64,000 bases of DNA from Chimaeribacter coloradensis (GCF_002858715.1 NZ_PJZH01000005.1:124001-188000), one strand, 5' to 3'; positions 1 to 8,733 are shown, numbered from the stretch's first letter. Program-made: numbers and translations. The notes: generated by a model not told the origin, from the sequence alone.

Positions 1-1
1 C

Positions 2-472
2 ATCGGCCGCGGCCACCGCCACGTGGTCTACTTCGGCGCGCGGCAGGACGAAAGGACGCTGATCAAATACCAGGGCTACGAACAGGCGATGCGCGAGTCG
101 GGGTTGCAGCCCGCCAGCGTGATGACCACGCGCTCCTCCTCCTACTCGGCGGGGGGCGAACTGTTGCGCCAGGCGCAGCAGCAGTACCCGAAGATCGACA
201 GCATCTTCTGTACCAATGACGATCTGGCCGTGGGGGCGGTGTTTGAGTGCCAGCGGCAGGGGTTGCGCATCCCGCAGGATATGGCGGTGGCGGGTTTTCA
301 CGGCCACGACATCGGCCAGTCGATGGAGCCGCGGCTCGCCAGTGTGCTGACGCCGCGTGAGAAGATGGGGCAGATCGGCGCGGAGCGGCTGCTGGCGCGG
401 CTGCGCGGCGAAAACGTCACGCCGCGGATGATCGACGTCGGCTTTACGCTCTCACCGGGCGGCAGCATCTGA
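2..472 (+). CDS. gntR: Gluconate-operon transcriptional repressor GntR (LacI family), 3' part
   Basis: The last 156 codons of a LacI-family repressor run in from the left edge; the N-terminal helix-turn-helix lies outside the window. What is visible is the periplasmic-binding-protein-like effector domain, with the FCTNDDLAVGA and VAGFHGHDIGQ segments and the C-terminus TLSPGGSI, all recalled as near-identical to E. coli GntR. GntR represses gluconate uptake and phosphorylation genes and is released by gluconate. Its target is present here as the palindrome at 1072-1099. It converges with gntK, the stop codons lying about 20 bases apart. The first in-window ATG (base 23) is internal, because the frame is open to the edge. 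Confidence 0.93.
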   Translation: MGRGHRHVVYFGARQDERTLIKYQGYEQAMRESGLQPASVMTTRSSSYSAGGELLRQAQQQYPKIDSIFCTNDDLAVGAVFECQRQGLRIPQDMAVAGFHGHDIGQSMEPRLASVLTPREKMGQIGAERLLARLRGENVTPRMIDVGFTLSPGGSI

Positions 473-491
473 GCTGCCACCCGGCGCGCGC

Positions 492-1010
492 TTAACGCTG
501 GTAGGCTTTCAGCGCCTCCACGCAGCGGCGCACCACTTCCTCGATGTCCGCCCCGTCGATATCCACAAACAGCACATCTTTTTCATCCGCGCCCGGCTCT
601 TCCAGGGCGGCAAACTGCGTTTTCAGCAGGTCGGTCGGCATAAAGTGGCCGCTGCGCGCCTTCATACGCTCCAGGATCACCTCATAACTGCCCTTGAGAT
701 AGAGAAACACCATCTTGTCATTGCCTTCGCGCAGCGCATCGCGGTAGCGGCGCTTCAGGGCGGAGCAGACGATAATGCCGTTCTCATTTTTATGGGCCAG
801 GCTGTAGGCGGCGTCGCTCAGGCGAACCAGCCAGGGCGCGCGGTCCTCATCATTCAGCGGCGTACCGCTGCCCATTTTGTCGATATTGGCGCGCGGGTGC
901 AGATCGTCGCCATCGATGAATTTGGCCTTGATGAGGCCTGCGACGCGGGCGCCGACGGTGGTTTTACCGCTGCCTGAAACGCCCATCAAGATAATGCTGT
1001 GTCCTGCCAT
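492..1010 (-). CDS. gntK: Gluconokinase GntK
   Basis: Thermoresistant-type gluconokinase, 172 residues (the E. coli enzyme is about 175). It phosphorylates D-gluconate to 6-phosphogluconate with ATP in the cytoplasm, feeding the Entner-Doudoroff and pentose-phosphate routes. The N-terminal Walker A motif GVSGSGKT is at residues 10-17, followed by the family segments DGDDLHP and CSALKRRYRD. It lies on the minus strand, convergent with gntR and divergent from gntT, whereas in E. coli gntR, gntK and gntU are co-directional. Its upstream region is shared with gntT and holds the GntR operator and CRP site, so gluconate induction and catabolite control of both genes are likely. Confidence 0.95.
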   Translation of the reverse strand: MAGHSIILMGVSGSGKTTVGARVAGLIKAKFIDGDDLHPRANIDKMGSGTPLNDEDRAPWLVRLSDAAYSLAHKNENGIIVCSALKRRYRDALREGNDKMVFLYLKGSYEVILERMKARSGHFMPTDLLKTQFAALEEPGADEKDVLFVDIDGADIEEVVRRCVEALKAYQR

Positions 1011-1071
1011 AAGTTTGATCTCTATCTCAAAATGCGAATTTCGCCAGTGACTCGGGTTCCGTATCTTAGCA

Positions 1072-1099
1072 TGTTACCGGTATCATGATACCGGTAACA
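1072..1099. promoter_or_regulatory. GntR operator, perfect 28-bp palindrome
   Basis: The half TGTTACCGGTATCA is followed directly by its exact reverse complement. Each half carries the TACCGGTA core of GntR operators (consensus like ATGTTACCGGTAACAT), so two overlapping operators share one symmetry centre. It sits 62 bases upstream of gntK and 191 bases upstream of gntT, fitting joint control of the divergent pair. Assignment to GntR rests on motif recall and context. Confidence 0.8.
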
Positions 1100-1107
1100 A
1101 GGGGAGA

Positions 1108-1123
1108 TGTGACTACTATCACA
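1108..1123. promoter_or_regulatory. CRP-cAMP binding site
   Basis: TGTGA-N6-TCACA matches the core CRP consensus at all ten defined positions. It lies 8 bases from the GntR palindrome in the gntK-gntT gap. E. coli gntT is known to be CRP-activated and GntR-repressed, so the pair of sites is coherent. Confidence 0.8.
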
Positions 1124-1290
1124 GGATAGAACACTCTCCTCTTTTCACATTTACATAACAGAAAGAACCGATTATTCACGCGTCGCCCGCGTGCTGAACC
1201 CTGCACCGTTCGCCTCGCCGGCAAACGTCTTATTGAAAACGAACGCGCCCCGACCCACGGGGAGAATGCGGTAAAAAGGTGGAAAACATT

Positions 1291-2607
1291 ATGCCCTTAG
1301 TCATCGTCGCGATTGGCGTTGTCCTGTTGCTGATACTTATGATCAAACTGAAATTAAACGGGTTTATCTCCCTGATCCTGGTCGCACTGGCGGTAGGCAT
1401 CATGCAGGGGATGCCGGTGGACAAAGTGATCGCCGCGATTAAAGCCGGCGTCGGCGGCACGCTCGGCAGCCTGGCGCTGATCATGGGCTTCGGGGCCATG
1501 CTCGGCAAACTGCTGGCGGACTGCGGCGGCGCGCAGCGCATCGCCACCACGCTGATCAACAAATTTGGCCGTGACTACATCCAGTGGGCGGTGGTGCTTA
1601 CCGGCTTTACCGTCGGTTTCGCGCTGTTCTACGAAGTGGGCTTTGTGCTGCTGCTGCCGCTGGTGTTTACCATCGCCGCCTCGGCGCGCATCCCGCTGCT
1701 CTATGTCGGCGTGCCGATGGCGGCCGCGCTTTCGGTGACCCACGGCTTCCTGCCGCCGCACCCGGGGCCGACGGCGATCGCCACCCTGTTCCACGCGGAC
1801 ATGGGCAAAACGCTGCTCTACGGCGCGCTGCTCGGCATCCCGACGGTGATCCTGGCCGGGCCGGTTTACGCCCGCTTCCTGAAAGGCATCGACAAGCCGG
1901 TGCCGCAGGGGATGTACAACCCGAAAGAGTTCACCGAAGCGGAGATGCCGAGCTTTGGCGTCAGCGTCGCGACCTCGCTGGTGCCGGTTATCCTGATGGC
2001 GGCGCGCGCCGTGGCGGAGATGGTGCTGCCGAAGGGCCACGCGCTGCTGCCGTACGCGGAGTTCTTTGGTGACCCGGTGATGGCGACGCTGATTGCCGTG
2101 CTGATCGGCATCTTCACCTTTGGCCTTAACCGCGGCCGCCCGATGGAAGATGTGATGCAGACCCTGACCGACTCCATCAAACTGATCGCCATGATGCTGC
2201 TGATCATCGGCGGCGGCGGGGCGTTCAAGCAGGTGCTGGTCGAGAGCGGGGTGGACAAATACATCGCCGCGATGATGACCGGCACCAACGTTTCGCCGCT
2301 GGTGATGGCGTGGTCCATTGCGGCGGTGCTGCGCATCGCGCTGGGTTCTGCCACCGTGGCCGCCATCACTGCCGGGGGCATCGCCGCGCCGCTGATCGCC
2401 ACCACCGGCGTCAGCCCGGAACTGATGGTGATCGCCGTCGGCTCCGGCAGCGTGATCTTCTCCCACGTTAACGACCCGGGCTTCTGGCTGTTCAAGGAGT
2501 ACTTCAACCTGACGATTGTCGAGACGATGAAATCCTGGTCAGCGCTGGAAACCATTATCTCCCTGTGCGGGCTGGCGGGCTGTTTGCTGCTGTCGATGGT
2601 GGTGTAA
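1291..2607 (+). CDS. gntT: High-affinity gluconate:H+ symporter GntT
   Basis: A 438-residue hydrophobic permease of the GntP family, the same length as E. coli GntT. The N-terminus MPLVIVAIGV, the THGFLPPHPGPTAIAT motif and the C-terminal SHVNDPGFWLFKEYFNLT segment match GntT closely, better than GntU. About a dozen membrane segments are apparent; it imports gluconate across the inner membrane. The ATG at 1291 is chosen over the in-frame GTG at 1279 because a purine-rich GGTGGA lies 5 bases before it and the length then matches GntT. In E. coli gntT lies apart, between nfuA and malQ; here it is next to gntK and its regulatory sites, making a compact gluconate module. Confidence 0.93.
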   Translation: MPLVIVAIGVVLLLILMIKLKLNGFISLILVALAVGIMQGMPVDKVIAAIKAGVGGTLGSLALIMGFGAMLGKLLADCGGAQRIATTLINKFGRDYIQWAVVLTGFTVGFALFYEVGFVLLLPLVFTIAASARIPLLYVGVPMAAALSVTHGFLPPHPGPTAIATLFHADMGKTLLYGALLGIPTVILAGPVYARFLKGIDKPVPQGMYNPKEFTEAEMPSFGVSVATSLVPVILMAARAVAEMVLPKGHALLPYAEFFGDPVMATLIAVLIGIFTFGLNRGRPMEDVMQTLTDSIKLIAMMLLIIGGGGAFKQVLVESGVDKYIAAMMTGTNVSPLVMAWSIAAVLRIALGSATVAAITAGGIAAPLIATTGVSPELMVIAVGSGSVIFSHVNDPGFWLFKEYFNLTIVETMKSWSALETIISLCGLAGCLLLSMVV

Positions 2608-2632
2608 GGCAAGGGTTAAAACTGTAAAGGAG

Positions 2633-2658
2633 AAAGCGGGCATCAGCCCGCTTTTTTT
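2633..2658 (+). terminator. Rho-independent terminator of gntT
   Basis: Stem AAAGCGGGC, loop ATCA, stem GCCCGCTTT continuing into seven T residues, 26 bases after the gntT stop. Confidence 0.9.
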
Positions 2659-2899
2659 ACATCTGAATAACGCATCTTCTCATTAAACCTGTAAATGATT
2701 AACAATGATAATTTAATTATTCTTAAACTTTAATTAACCAAAAATAAATTAATTTCTAATTGATTGATTCCTGACTATTCCCCCTCTCTGTGACGAATTC
2801 CCACCGGTTTGCTTTCCGCTTTCTGACTAAATATATTCCTAACTCCGTTACCAAGCTAATCATGTATTTTTAAATTTATACACACAGGGAAGCACCAAC
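2659..2899. other. AT-rich leader of the fimbrial operon
   Basis: About 240 bases with long A/T stretches, in strong contrast to the GC-rich flanks. No gene is supported. It must hold the promoter of the fimbrial operon, but no -35/-10 pair is convincing. The composition suits an H-NS-silenced, acquired island edge (inference). No inverted repeats of a phase-variable fim switch were seen. Confidence 0.5.
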
Positions 2900-3457
2900 A
2901 TGAAAACCCAAATGAAGAGAGGCGCGCTGTTAACCAGCCTGGCTTTCGCTGCGCTTTGCATGGCGTCATCCGGCTATGCCGCAGATACCGGAAAAGTGAA
3001 TTTCTCCGGGCGGATTATTGCGCCGCCTTGTGAAGTTGATGCCGCAAATAGCGTGACCAATGTCCCGGCATTCAGCAGCGTGGGGGCCAATGCCTTTAAC
3101 GACCAGATTGGCGTTGAAGGAAGTGAGAGCCGGGATTTTGATATTGTCCTGAAAAATTGCCCGACCAATACCAGCCTGAATATCGGCTTCAGCGGCCCCA
3201 CAGACGGCGAAAATACCACGCTGGCGGTGGATCAAAGCAGCGCCGGTCAAGGGGTAGGGGTTGTGGTATATCACAAGGGCAGCACTGATAAGGTGAAATT
3301 CGATTCGTCGGTAGACGCCACCTACAATAAAACGCTGGATGCCACCGGCGATTCTACCTTCTCGTATACCGCGAAATTAATCTCGACCAAAACCACCAGT
3401 GAAATGACCAACGGTGATTTTACCGCCTCAGCCGATTTCACTGTGTATTACCCGTAA
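2900..3457 (+). CDS. Type 1-family major fimbrial subunit
   Basis: A 185-residue pilin of the chaperone-usher class. A signal peptide (residues 1-27, cleavage after GYA) precedes a mature protein with the conserved cysteine pair C44 and C87, expected to form the pilin disulfide, and an aromatic C-terminus FTVYYP typical of the donor-strand beta-zipper recognised by chaperones. It would be secreted by Sec, handed to the chaperone at 3523 and polymerised by the usher at 4298. It is the first gene of a four-gene operon. Its base composition is clearly lower in GC than the backbone. The specific fimbrial type is not recognised, so no symbol is given. Confidence 0.9.
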   Translation: MKTQMKRGALLTSLAFAALCMASSGYAADTGKVNFSGRIIAPPCEVDAANSVTNVPAFSSVGANAFNDQIGVEGSESRDFDIVLKNCPTNTSLNIGFSGPTDGENTTLAVDQSSAGQGVGVVVYHKGSTDKVKFDSSVDATYNKTLDATGDSTFSYTAKLISTKTTSEMTNGDFTASADFTVYYP

Positions 3458-3522
3458 TCATTATTTGTCAGAAACAAGGGGAGACGCCTCCCCTTATTTC
3501 GCTGTTATTGTGAGTGCCTGTG

Positions 3523-4239
3523 ATGAAAACCCGGCTGTTGACGCTGTTACTGCCATTGATGCTGACCTTATCCGGTACCGCCAGTGCCGGTGTGGTCGTG
3601 GGCGCTACCCGCATTGTTTATCATGCCGGCCAACAGGAAGTGCAGTTGCCGGTTAAAAATAACGATCGTGACACCAGCCACCTGGTGCAGTCCTGGGTCA
3701 GTAATATTGACGATCAGGGCAAACCCGATTTTATTGTCACCCCGCCGCTGTTTAAGCTGGGCGCGGAGCGTGAAATGCTGCTGCATTTTATCTATTCCGG
3801 CGCGGAAAAAGGGCTGCCGCAGGATCGGGAATCGGTATTCTGGGCGAATATTAAATCGATTGCCGCGACGCCTGACGCCTTAAAAGATAAAAGCAAATTA
3901 CAGATTGCGGCAAAAACCCGGATCAAACTCTTTTATCGCCCGGCCGCGCTGACAGATAAAGCGGCCCAGGAGGCATATAAAAAGCTGACGTTTTCCCGCC
4001 AGGGAAATACATTGCGCGTCACCAACCCGACCCCTTTTTATATCACGTTACAGGAACTCTCTGTCGGCGGAATGAATGTGACGTCACCGGAAAACAGCCT
4101 GCCGGCTGTTTCGATGATGATTGCGCCTTCCCGTGAACAACGTTATTCCCTGCCGGCAAAGGCGAAGGGAAAAGTGCAATGGTCAGCCATCACCGATTAC
4201 GGCGGAAAAACCAAACCCCTGAGCGCGGAATTACCGTAA
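3523..4239 (+). CDS. Periplasmic fimbrial chaperone (PapD-like)
   Basis: A 238-residue periplasmic chaperone. The signal peptide covers residues 1-22 (cleavage after SASA-type site ..GTASA). The mature protein starts GVVVGATRIVY, with the invariant arginine at mature position 8, and has the second basic residue in TRIKLFYRP, the pair that anchors the pilin C-terminus. Two immunoglobulin-like domains are expected, joined near residue 145. It caps pilin subunits by donor-strand complementation and delivers them to the usher. The ATG at 3523 gives a standard signal peptide; an in-frame GTG at 3514 would add three residues. It lies 65 bases after the pilin gene and shares its lower GC content. 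Confidence 0.92.
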   Translation: MKTRLLTLLLPLMLTLSGTASAGVVVGATRIVYHAGQQEVQLPVKNNDRDTSHLVQSWVSNIDDQGKPDFIVTPPLFKLGAEREMLLHFIYSGAEKGLPQDRESVFWANIKSIAATPDALKDKSKLQIAAKTRIKLFYRPAALTDKAAQEAYKKLTFSRQGNTLRVTNPTPFYITLQELSVGGMNVTSPENSLPAVSMMIAPSREQRYSLPAKAKGKVQWSAITDYGGKTKPLSAELP

Positions 4240-4297
4240 CTCACGCGGGTATTTTCATGCCGGGTACTTTTCGCTGGTATAGCTAACGCGGGATGTC

Positions 4298-6808
4298 ATG
4301 ATGAAATCGATTACTGTCACCTTACTCAGGCGCTTTCCGCACGCCCCGCTGTTTATTTGCCTGTTATTTGCCGCGCCCGCGCTGTTTGCCGGGGAAGAAT
4401 TTAACCTGAATGCGCTGGAATTTAATTCCCCGCTGGAGCATACCGCCTCGCTGAAACAATTTATCCATAATAATGCGCTGATGCCCGGGAATTATCTTAC
4501 GGCGGTCTACGTCAATAACGACTATTACGGCCAGCTCAGCGTCCGCTATCTGTTGTCGGCGGATAAGAAGGCGTTGGTTCCGCAGTTTACCCGCGCCGAG
4601 CTGCACGCGTTTGGCGTGAAAGTCGAGGCTGTCCCGGCGCTGAAAACGCTGGCAGATACCCAGCTGTTAGGCGACCTGGCCCGTTATGTGCCCGGCGCAC
4701 GCTATGACTTTCAGCCGGACACCCAACGGCTCGACATCCGCATCCCGCAGGTGGCGCTGGACCAGCACGCCCGGGACTACATCGACCCTGCCCAGTGGGA
4801 TGACGGGCTGCCCGCGTTCCTGCTCGACTACTACTACAGCGGTGCGCGCGAGCGCCGCGCACAGGGCGACAATACCGAGAACCACTACCTCAACCTCAAC
4901 GCCGGGCTGAACCTCGGGGCCTGGCGGTTGCGCCACGCCTCGGGCTACAGCAGCGACGAGGAGGGCGCGCAGTCGCGCTATACCTACCTGCAACGTGACA
5001 TCAAACCCTGGCGCAGCCAACTGGTGCTGGGCGAAACCTACACCGCCGGGGACATTTTCGACAGCGTGTCACTCACCGGCCTGCGGCTGGAAACCGACAC
5101 TGACATGCTGCCGTTCAGCGAACAGGGGTTCGCGCCCACCCTCCGCGGCATTGCGCAGAGCGACGCCAAAGTCACGGTGAAGCAGAACGGCTATGTGATC
5201 TATCAGACTTACGTCGCACCGGGGCCGTTTGAAATCAACGACCTCAATCAGGTCTCCTCGGGCAGTGATCTCGACGTCACCGTCACCGAAGCGGACGGCA
5301 GCGAACACCGGTTCACCCAGGCCAGCGCCTCGGTGCCGATCATGCAGCGCCAGGGCGCGCTGAAATATAGCCTGGCCGGAGGGCGCTACCGCAGTGAAGA
5401 GAACGACGCCGCGCCGGATTTCGCCCAGGCGACGCTGATCTACGGCCTGCCGCACGGCGTCACACTTTACGGCGGCGGGCAGGGAGCGGCGTTTTATCAG
5501 GCGGCGGCCCTGGGGCTGGGGGTTGACCTCCACACATTCGGGTCGCTCTCATTCGATGCCACCGCCGCCGCCAGCGATCTGGACGACGGCAACGGCACGC
5601 ACCGCGGCACCTCCTACCGGGCGCAATATGCCAAAAGCCTGGACGCCACCCAGACCACCCTGACGCTGGCGAGTTACCGCTACTCCACCGACGGGTTTTA
5701 TACCTTTGAAGAGGCCACTGAGCGGCGGGCCGGTTACGCGGAGGAGGGCATCTACGCCTATCGCGACAGCAACACCCGCCGCAGCCGCCTTCAGCTCACG
5801 GTTAACCAGCCGCTGGGGAAGTGGGGGGCGCTGTACGCCTCCGGCTACCAGCAGGATTATTGGGAGATGGGCGGGCATGAGCGCAACCTCAGCGTCGGGG
5901 TGAACTCGTCGGTTGAGCGGGTGCGCTATTCGCTGAACTACACCCAGACCCAGACCCCCGGTGAAGCGGTGGACAAGCAGATCGCGTTTACCCTCAGCGT
6001 GCCGCTGGATAAATGGCTGCCCAACGCCTGGGCCAACTACAACCTGAACCGCACGCTGGGCGGCAGCGCCACCCACCAGCTGGGCATGAGCGGCACCGCC
6101 CTGGCAGACAATAACCTGAGCTACAACCTCCAGCAGAGTTTCACCCCGGATAAGGGCAGCACCAGCAGCAGCGCCTCGGCCACTTATCGCGGATCGCAGG
6201 CGGTGGCGACGCTGGGGTACAACACCTCGCCGGAGAACCGGCAAATTAACTACAGCCTGCAAGGCGGGCTGGTGGTGCACCCCTACGGCGTCACGCTGGC
6301 GCAATCCCTGCCGGAAACCGTGGCGCTGGTGCGCGCGCCGGGGGCCGCCGGGGTCAGCGTGGAGAATAAAATGGGGCTTTATACTGACCGCCGCGGCTAC
6401 GCCGTGGTGCCGGACCTCGCCAGCTACCGGAAAAACCGCATCGCCCTGAATACCCAGGGCAAGCAGGGGCTGGATATTCCTGAACCGGTGCAGACGGTGA
6501 TCCCGGGCAAAGGGGCGGTGGTACTGGCCGATTTTGAGACCCGCATCGGCAGCCGGATGCTGGTGGCCCTGCGTTATGGCCATAAGCCGGTGCCGTTCGG
6601 GGCGATCGCCGCCGTCAGCGGCAACAGCGGGCTGACGGGCATTGTCGGTGAAGAGGGCGAGGTCTACCTGAGCGGCATCAACCACCGCACGGTGCTGGAG
6701 GTGAAATGGGGCGATGAACCCTACGAACAGTGCCGCGCCACCCTCACGCCGCCTAAAAATGCCAAAGGATCGGTTGCCGTGGTGCGGCAAACGGCCCTCT
6801 GCCGCTAA
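4298..6808 (+). CDS. Outer-membrane fimbrial usher
   Basis: An 836-residue usher of the FimD/PapC family. A signal peptide (1-31, ending ALFA) leads into FNLNALEFNSPLE, the N-terminal periplasmic domain that binds chaperone-subunit complexes. Then come the 24-strand pore with plug (for example the GETYTAGDIFDSVSLTGLRL and FAPTLRGIAQSDAKVTVKQN regions) and the C-terminal domains with a cysteine pair near the end (EQCRATL ... ALCR). It secretes and assembles the pilus. ATG codons at 4298 and 4301 are both possible. Composition changes within the gene: the first ~300 bases are like the AT-richer pilin and chaperone genes, while the rest is strongly GC-rich. Confidence 0.93.
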   Translation: MMKSITVTLLRRFPHAPLFICLLFAAPALFAGEEFNLNALEFNSPLEHTASLKQFIHNNALMPGNYLTAVYVNNDYYGQLSVRYLLSADKKALVPQFTRAELHAFGVKVEAVPALKTLADTQLLGDLARYVPGARYDFQPDTQRLDIRIPQVALDQHARDYIDPAQWDDGLPAFLLDYYYSGARERRAQGDNTENHYLNLNAGLNLGAWRLRHASGYSSDEEGAQSRYTYLQRDIKPWRSQLVLGETYTAGDIFDSVSLTGLRLETDTDMLPFSEQGFAPTLRGIAQSDAKVTVKQNGYVIYQTYVAPGPFEINDLNQVSSGSDLDVTVTEADGSEHRFTQASASVPIMQRQGALKYSLAGGRYRSEENDAAPDFAQATLIYGLPHGVTLYGGGQGAAFYQAAALGLGVDLHTFGSLSFDATAAASDLDDGNGTHRGTSYRAQYAKSLDATQTTLTLASYRYSTDGFYTFEEATERRAGYAEEGIYAYRDSNTRRSRLQLTVNQPLGKWGALYASGYQQDYWEMGGHERNLSVGVNSSVERVRYSLNYTQTQTPGEAVDKQIAFTLSVPLDKWLPNAWANYNLNRTLGGSATHQLGMSGTALADNNLSYNLQQSFTPDKGSTSSSASATYRGSQAVATLGYNTSPENRQINYSLQGGLVVHPYGVTLAQSLPETVALVRAPGAAGVSVENKMGLYTDRRGYAVVPDLASYRKNRIALNTQGKQGLDIPEPVQTVIPGKGAVVLADFETRIGSRMLVALRYGHKPVPFGAIAAVSGNSGLTGIVGEEGEVYLSGINHRTVLEVKWGDEPYEQCRATLTPPKNAKGSVAVVRQTALCR

Positions 6809-6826
6809 CCTGAGAGAACGTAACTG

Positions 6827-7831
6827 ATGCTGACCCCTCTTTTTCGCCTGAAACCCCTCTGCCTGGCGGCCGTGGCGCTCACCGGCCTGCTGGCCGCCCA
6901 GGAGTGCCTGGCCGGGGCCTGTTACTTCGCCGGCGGAGCCACCACCTCCACCGCCATGATGACCCTGCCTGCCGAGATCAAGGTACAGCAGGGCGCGCCG
7001 GTAAGCACCGTGCTCGGCACCTGGGACGCCGCCAACGGGCGCACAAACATCACCTGTTCGGCCACCTTCAGCACCTGGGTGGGGTATGACATCCTCACCG
7101 CCGCCGACGAAGTGCCGGGGGTGCGCCACGCCTATAAAACCAATGTCCCCGGCATCGGCGTGCGCGGCTGGAGCGGCAATGACTCCCGCTACCTGATCAG
7201 CGACCGCAGTGCGCTGTTACCTAAGCACATCGGCAGCAGCAACAATGACGCGATCGCCGGCTATGTGCCGTCGGCGAACTACCGCATCCAGCTGGTGGTA
7301 ACCGGCCCGGTTGAGGACGGTACGCTGGATCTCAGCAAATTTACCGCCGGGCTGTGGTATGACGACCTGCTGGCAACGCGGCTGCAATTTACCTCCCCGA
7401 CCATCCATGTGATCGCCAACGCCTGCGAGATCCAGACCGGGGAGATTCAGGTGCCGCTGGGCGACACCTCCGCCGCCCAACTTGACCAGCCGGGGAAGAC
7501 GTCGGCACCGGTGGCGTTCAATGTGGGCCTGCTGTGTGACGCCGGTACCAACGTCAATATCACCTATACCGGGCCTGTCGTCAGCGGGCGGCCGGACACG
7601 CTGCAACTTGATAACGCCACGGCACCGGGCAGCGCCAAAGGGGTGGGGGTGCAGATTCTCCAGGCCAACAGCAGCACGCCGCTGCAATTCGGCAAAGAGT
7701 ACACCATGCAGCAGGCGGTGCCTGCGGGGGCGCTGACCCTGCCGTTCCAGGCGCGCTACATCCGGCTCGACAGCGCATTAGAGCAGGGTGAGGCCAATGC
7801 CACCGCGACGTTTGAGATGACCTACCGGTAG
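6827..7831 (+). CDS. FimH-like two-domain fimbrial tip adhesin
   Basis: A 334-residue secreted protein, last in the fimbrial operon, 18 bases after the usher. The signal peptide ends after residue 29 (CLA), and the mature protein begins GACYF. Length and layout fit a two-domain adhesin: an N-terminal receptor-binding domain (about 30-190) and a C-terminal pilin domain (about 195-334) with a cysteine pair (NACEIQ ... LLCDAG) and a C-terminus ATFEMTYR with alternating hydrophobic residues for chaperone binding. The receptor cannot be predicted. It could be a minor structural pilin, but twice the size of the major pilin argues for an adhesin. Confidence 0.82.
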   Translation: MLTPLFRLKPLCLAAVALTGLLAAQECLAGACYFAGGATTSTAMMTLPAEIKVQQGAPVSTVLGTWDAANGRTNITCSATFSTWVGYDILTAADEVPGVRHAYKTNVPGIGVRGWSGNDSRYLISDRSALLPKHIGSSNNDAIAGYVPSANYRIQLVVTGPVEDGTLDLSKFTAGLWYDDLLATRLQFTSPTIHVIANACEIQTGEIQVPLGDTSAAQLDQPGKTSAPVAFNVGLLCDAGTNVNITYTGPVVSGRPDTLQLDNATAPGSAKGVGVQILQANSSTPLQFGKEYTMQQAVPAGALTLPFQARYIRLDSALEQGEANATATFEMTYR

Positions 7832-7843
7832 GGGGAAACAGAA

Positions 7844-7859
7844 CGGGCCGGGCGGCCCG
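7844..7859. terminator. GC-rich hairpin between adhesin and yhgN
   Basis: CGGGCC / GGCCCG with a 4-base loop between two convergent genes. No good T run follows on either strand, so termination is only suggested. Confidence 0.4.
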
Positions 7860-7875
7860 CTCCGGTAAAAGGGGG

Positions 7876-8469
7876 CTAAATCTTCAGATAGGCGCGGATG
7901 CCGTCGAGGAACATTTGGGTAGAGAGCATCACCAGGATCAGCCCCATCAGCCGCTCCAGGGCGCTGACGCCCTTGTCGCCCAGCAGGCGCAGGAAGAGGT
8001 CAGAGAGCATCAGGATCGCCACCGAGATCCCCCAGGCGATCAGCAGCGCCAGCACCAGGTGCGAGAGCTGGTTCGGGTACTGGTGGGAGAGCAGCATCAG
8101 CGCCGCCAGAATCGACGGCCCCGCCACCAGCGGGATCGCCAGCGGCACCAGGAACGGCTCCTCGCCCGCTGACAGCCCGGTGCTGTTGGACTCGTGCGAC
8201 GGGAAAATCATCTTAATCGCGATCAAAAACAGGATAATCCCGCCGGAGATGGAAACCGTCTCGGTACGCAGGTTCAGGAAGGCCAGAATTTTTTCCCCGG
8301 CAAACAGGAAGACCAGCATCAGCAGCAGCGCGATCAGCATTTCACGGATCACAATCACCCGGCGGCGCTTCGGCTCCAGGTGCTTCAGCACCGACATAAA
8401 AATCGGCAGGTTGCCGAGCGGGTCCATGATTAAAAACAGCAACACCGTTGCCGCGATCATTTCAGTCAT
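7876..8469 (-). CDS. yhgN: MarC-family inner-membrane protein YhgN
   Basis: A 197-residue polytopic membrane protein of the MarC/UPF0056 family, exactly the E. coli YhgN length when started at 8469. About six membrane segments are visible, with the conserved MDPLGNLPIFMSVLKH near the N-terminus and PLAIPLVAGPSI midway. The function of this family is not established, and the old link to drug resistance was not upheld for MarC. The start at 8469 is preferred over further upstream codons because GAGG lies 5 bases before it. It is divergent from asd, as in E. coli. Confidence 0.92.
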   Translation of the reverse strand: MTEMIAATVLLFLIMDPLGNLPIFMSVLKHLEPKRRRVIVIREMLIALLLMLVFLFAGEKILAFLNLRTETVSISGGIILFLIAIKMIFPSHESNSTGLSAGEEPFLVPLAIPLVAGPSILAALMLLSHQYPNQLSHLVLALLIAWGISVAILMLSDLFLRLLGDKGVSALERLMGLILVMLSTQMFLDGIRAYLKI

Positions 8470-8733
8470 CATTACCTCAGAGTAAGTCACCGGCCTTACC
8501 GGCAGAATATTCTTTTATTTTTCGGCGAAGCGATGGTTCATGCTGCCTTCACGGGCACAGCCCGCGCACTCCCCCGCCACCTGCGCGGAGTATATTAGCA
8601 ACTCTGCTAACCCGCACGATGACATCGAATAAATTCACTTGCGACTTCTTATACATTTTGTAAGGTGGAGGGCACACGGCGTTCCCGGCGCCACCCCCCT
8701 CTCTTCACCCCTTACACCACAGGGCAAGTAATT

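Noticed and set aside
1291-2607. Low-affinity gluconate permease gntU next to gntK, as in E. coli
   Set aside because: Length 438 and sequence of both ends fit GntT, not GntU.
2659-2899. Phase-variable fim switch
   Set aside because: No pair of terminal inverted repeats and no FimB/FimE-type recombinase gene are present.
5549-7129. 526-codon open frame antisense to the usher and adhesin
   Set aside because: Crosses the end of one real gene and the start of another; histidine/arginine/glycine-rich, no homology.
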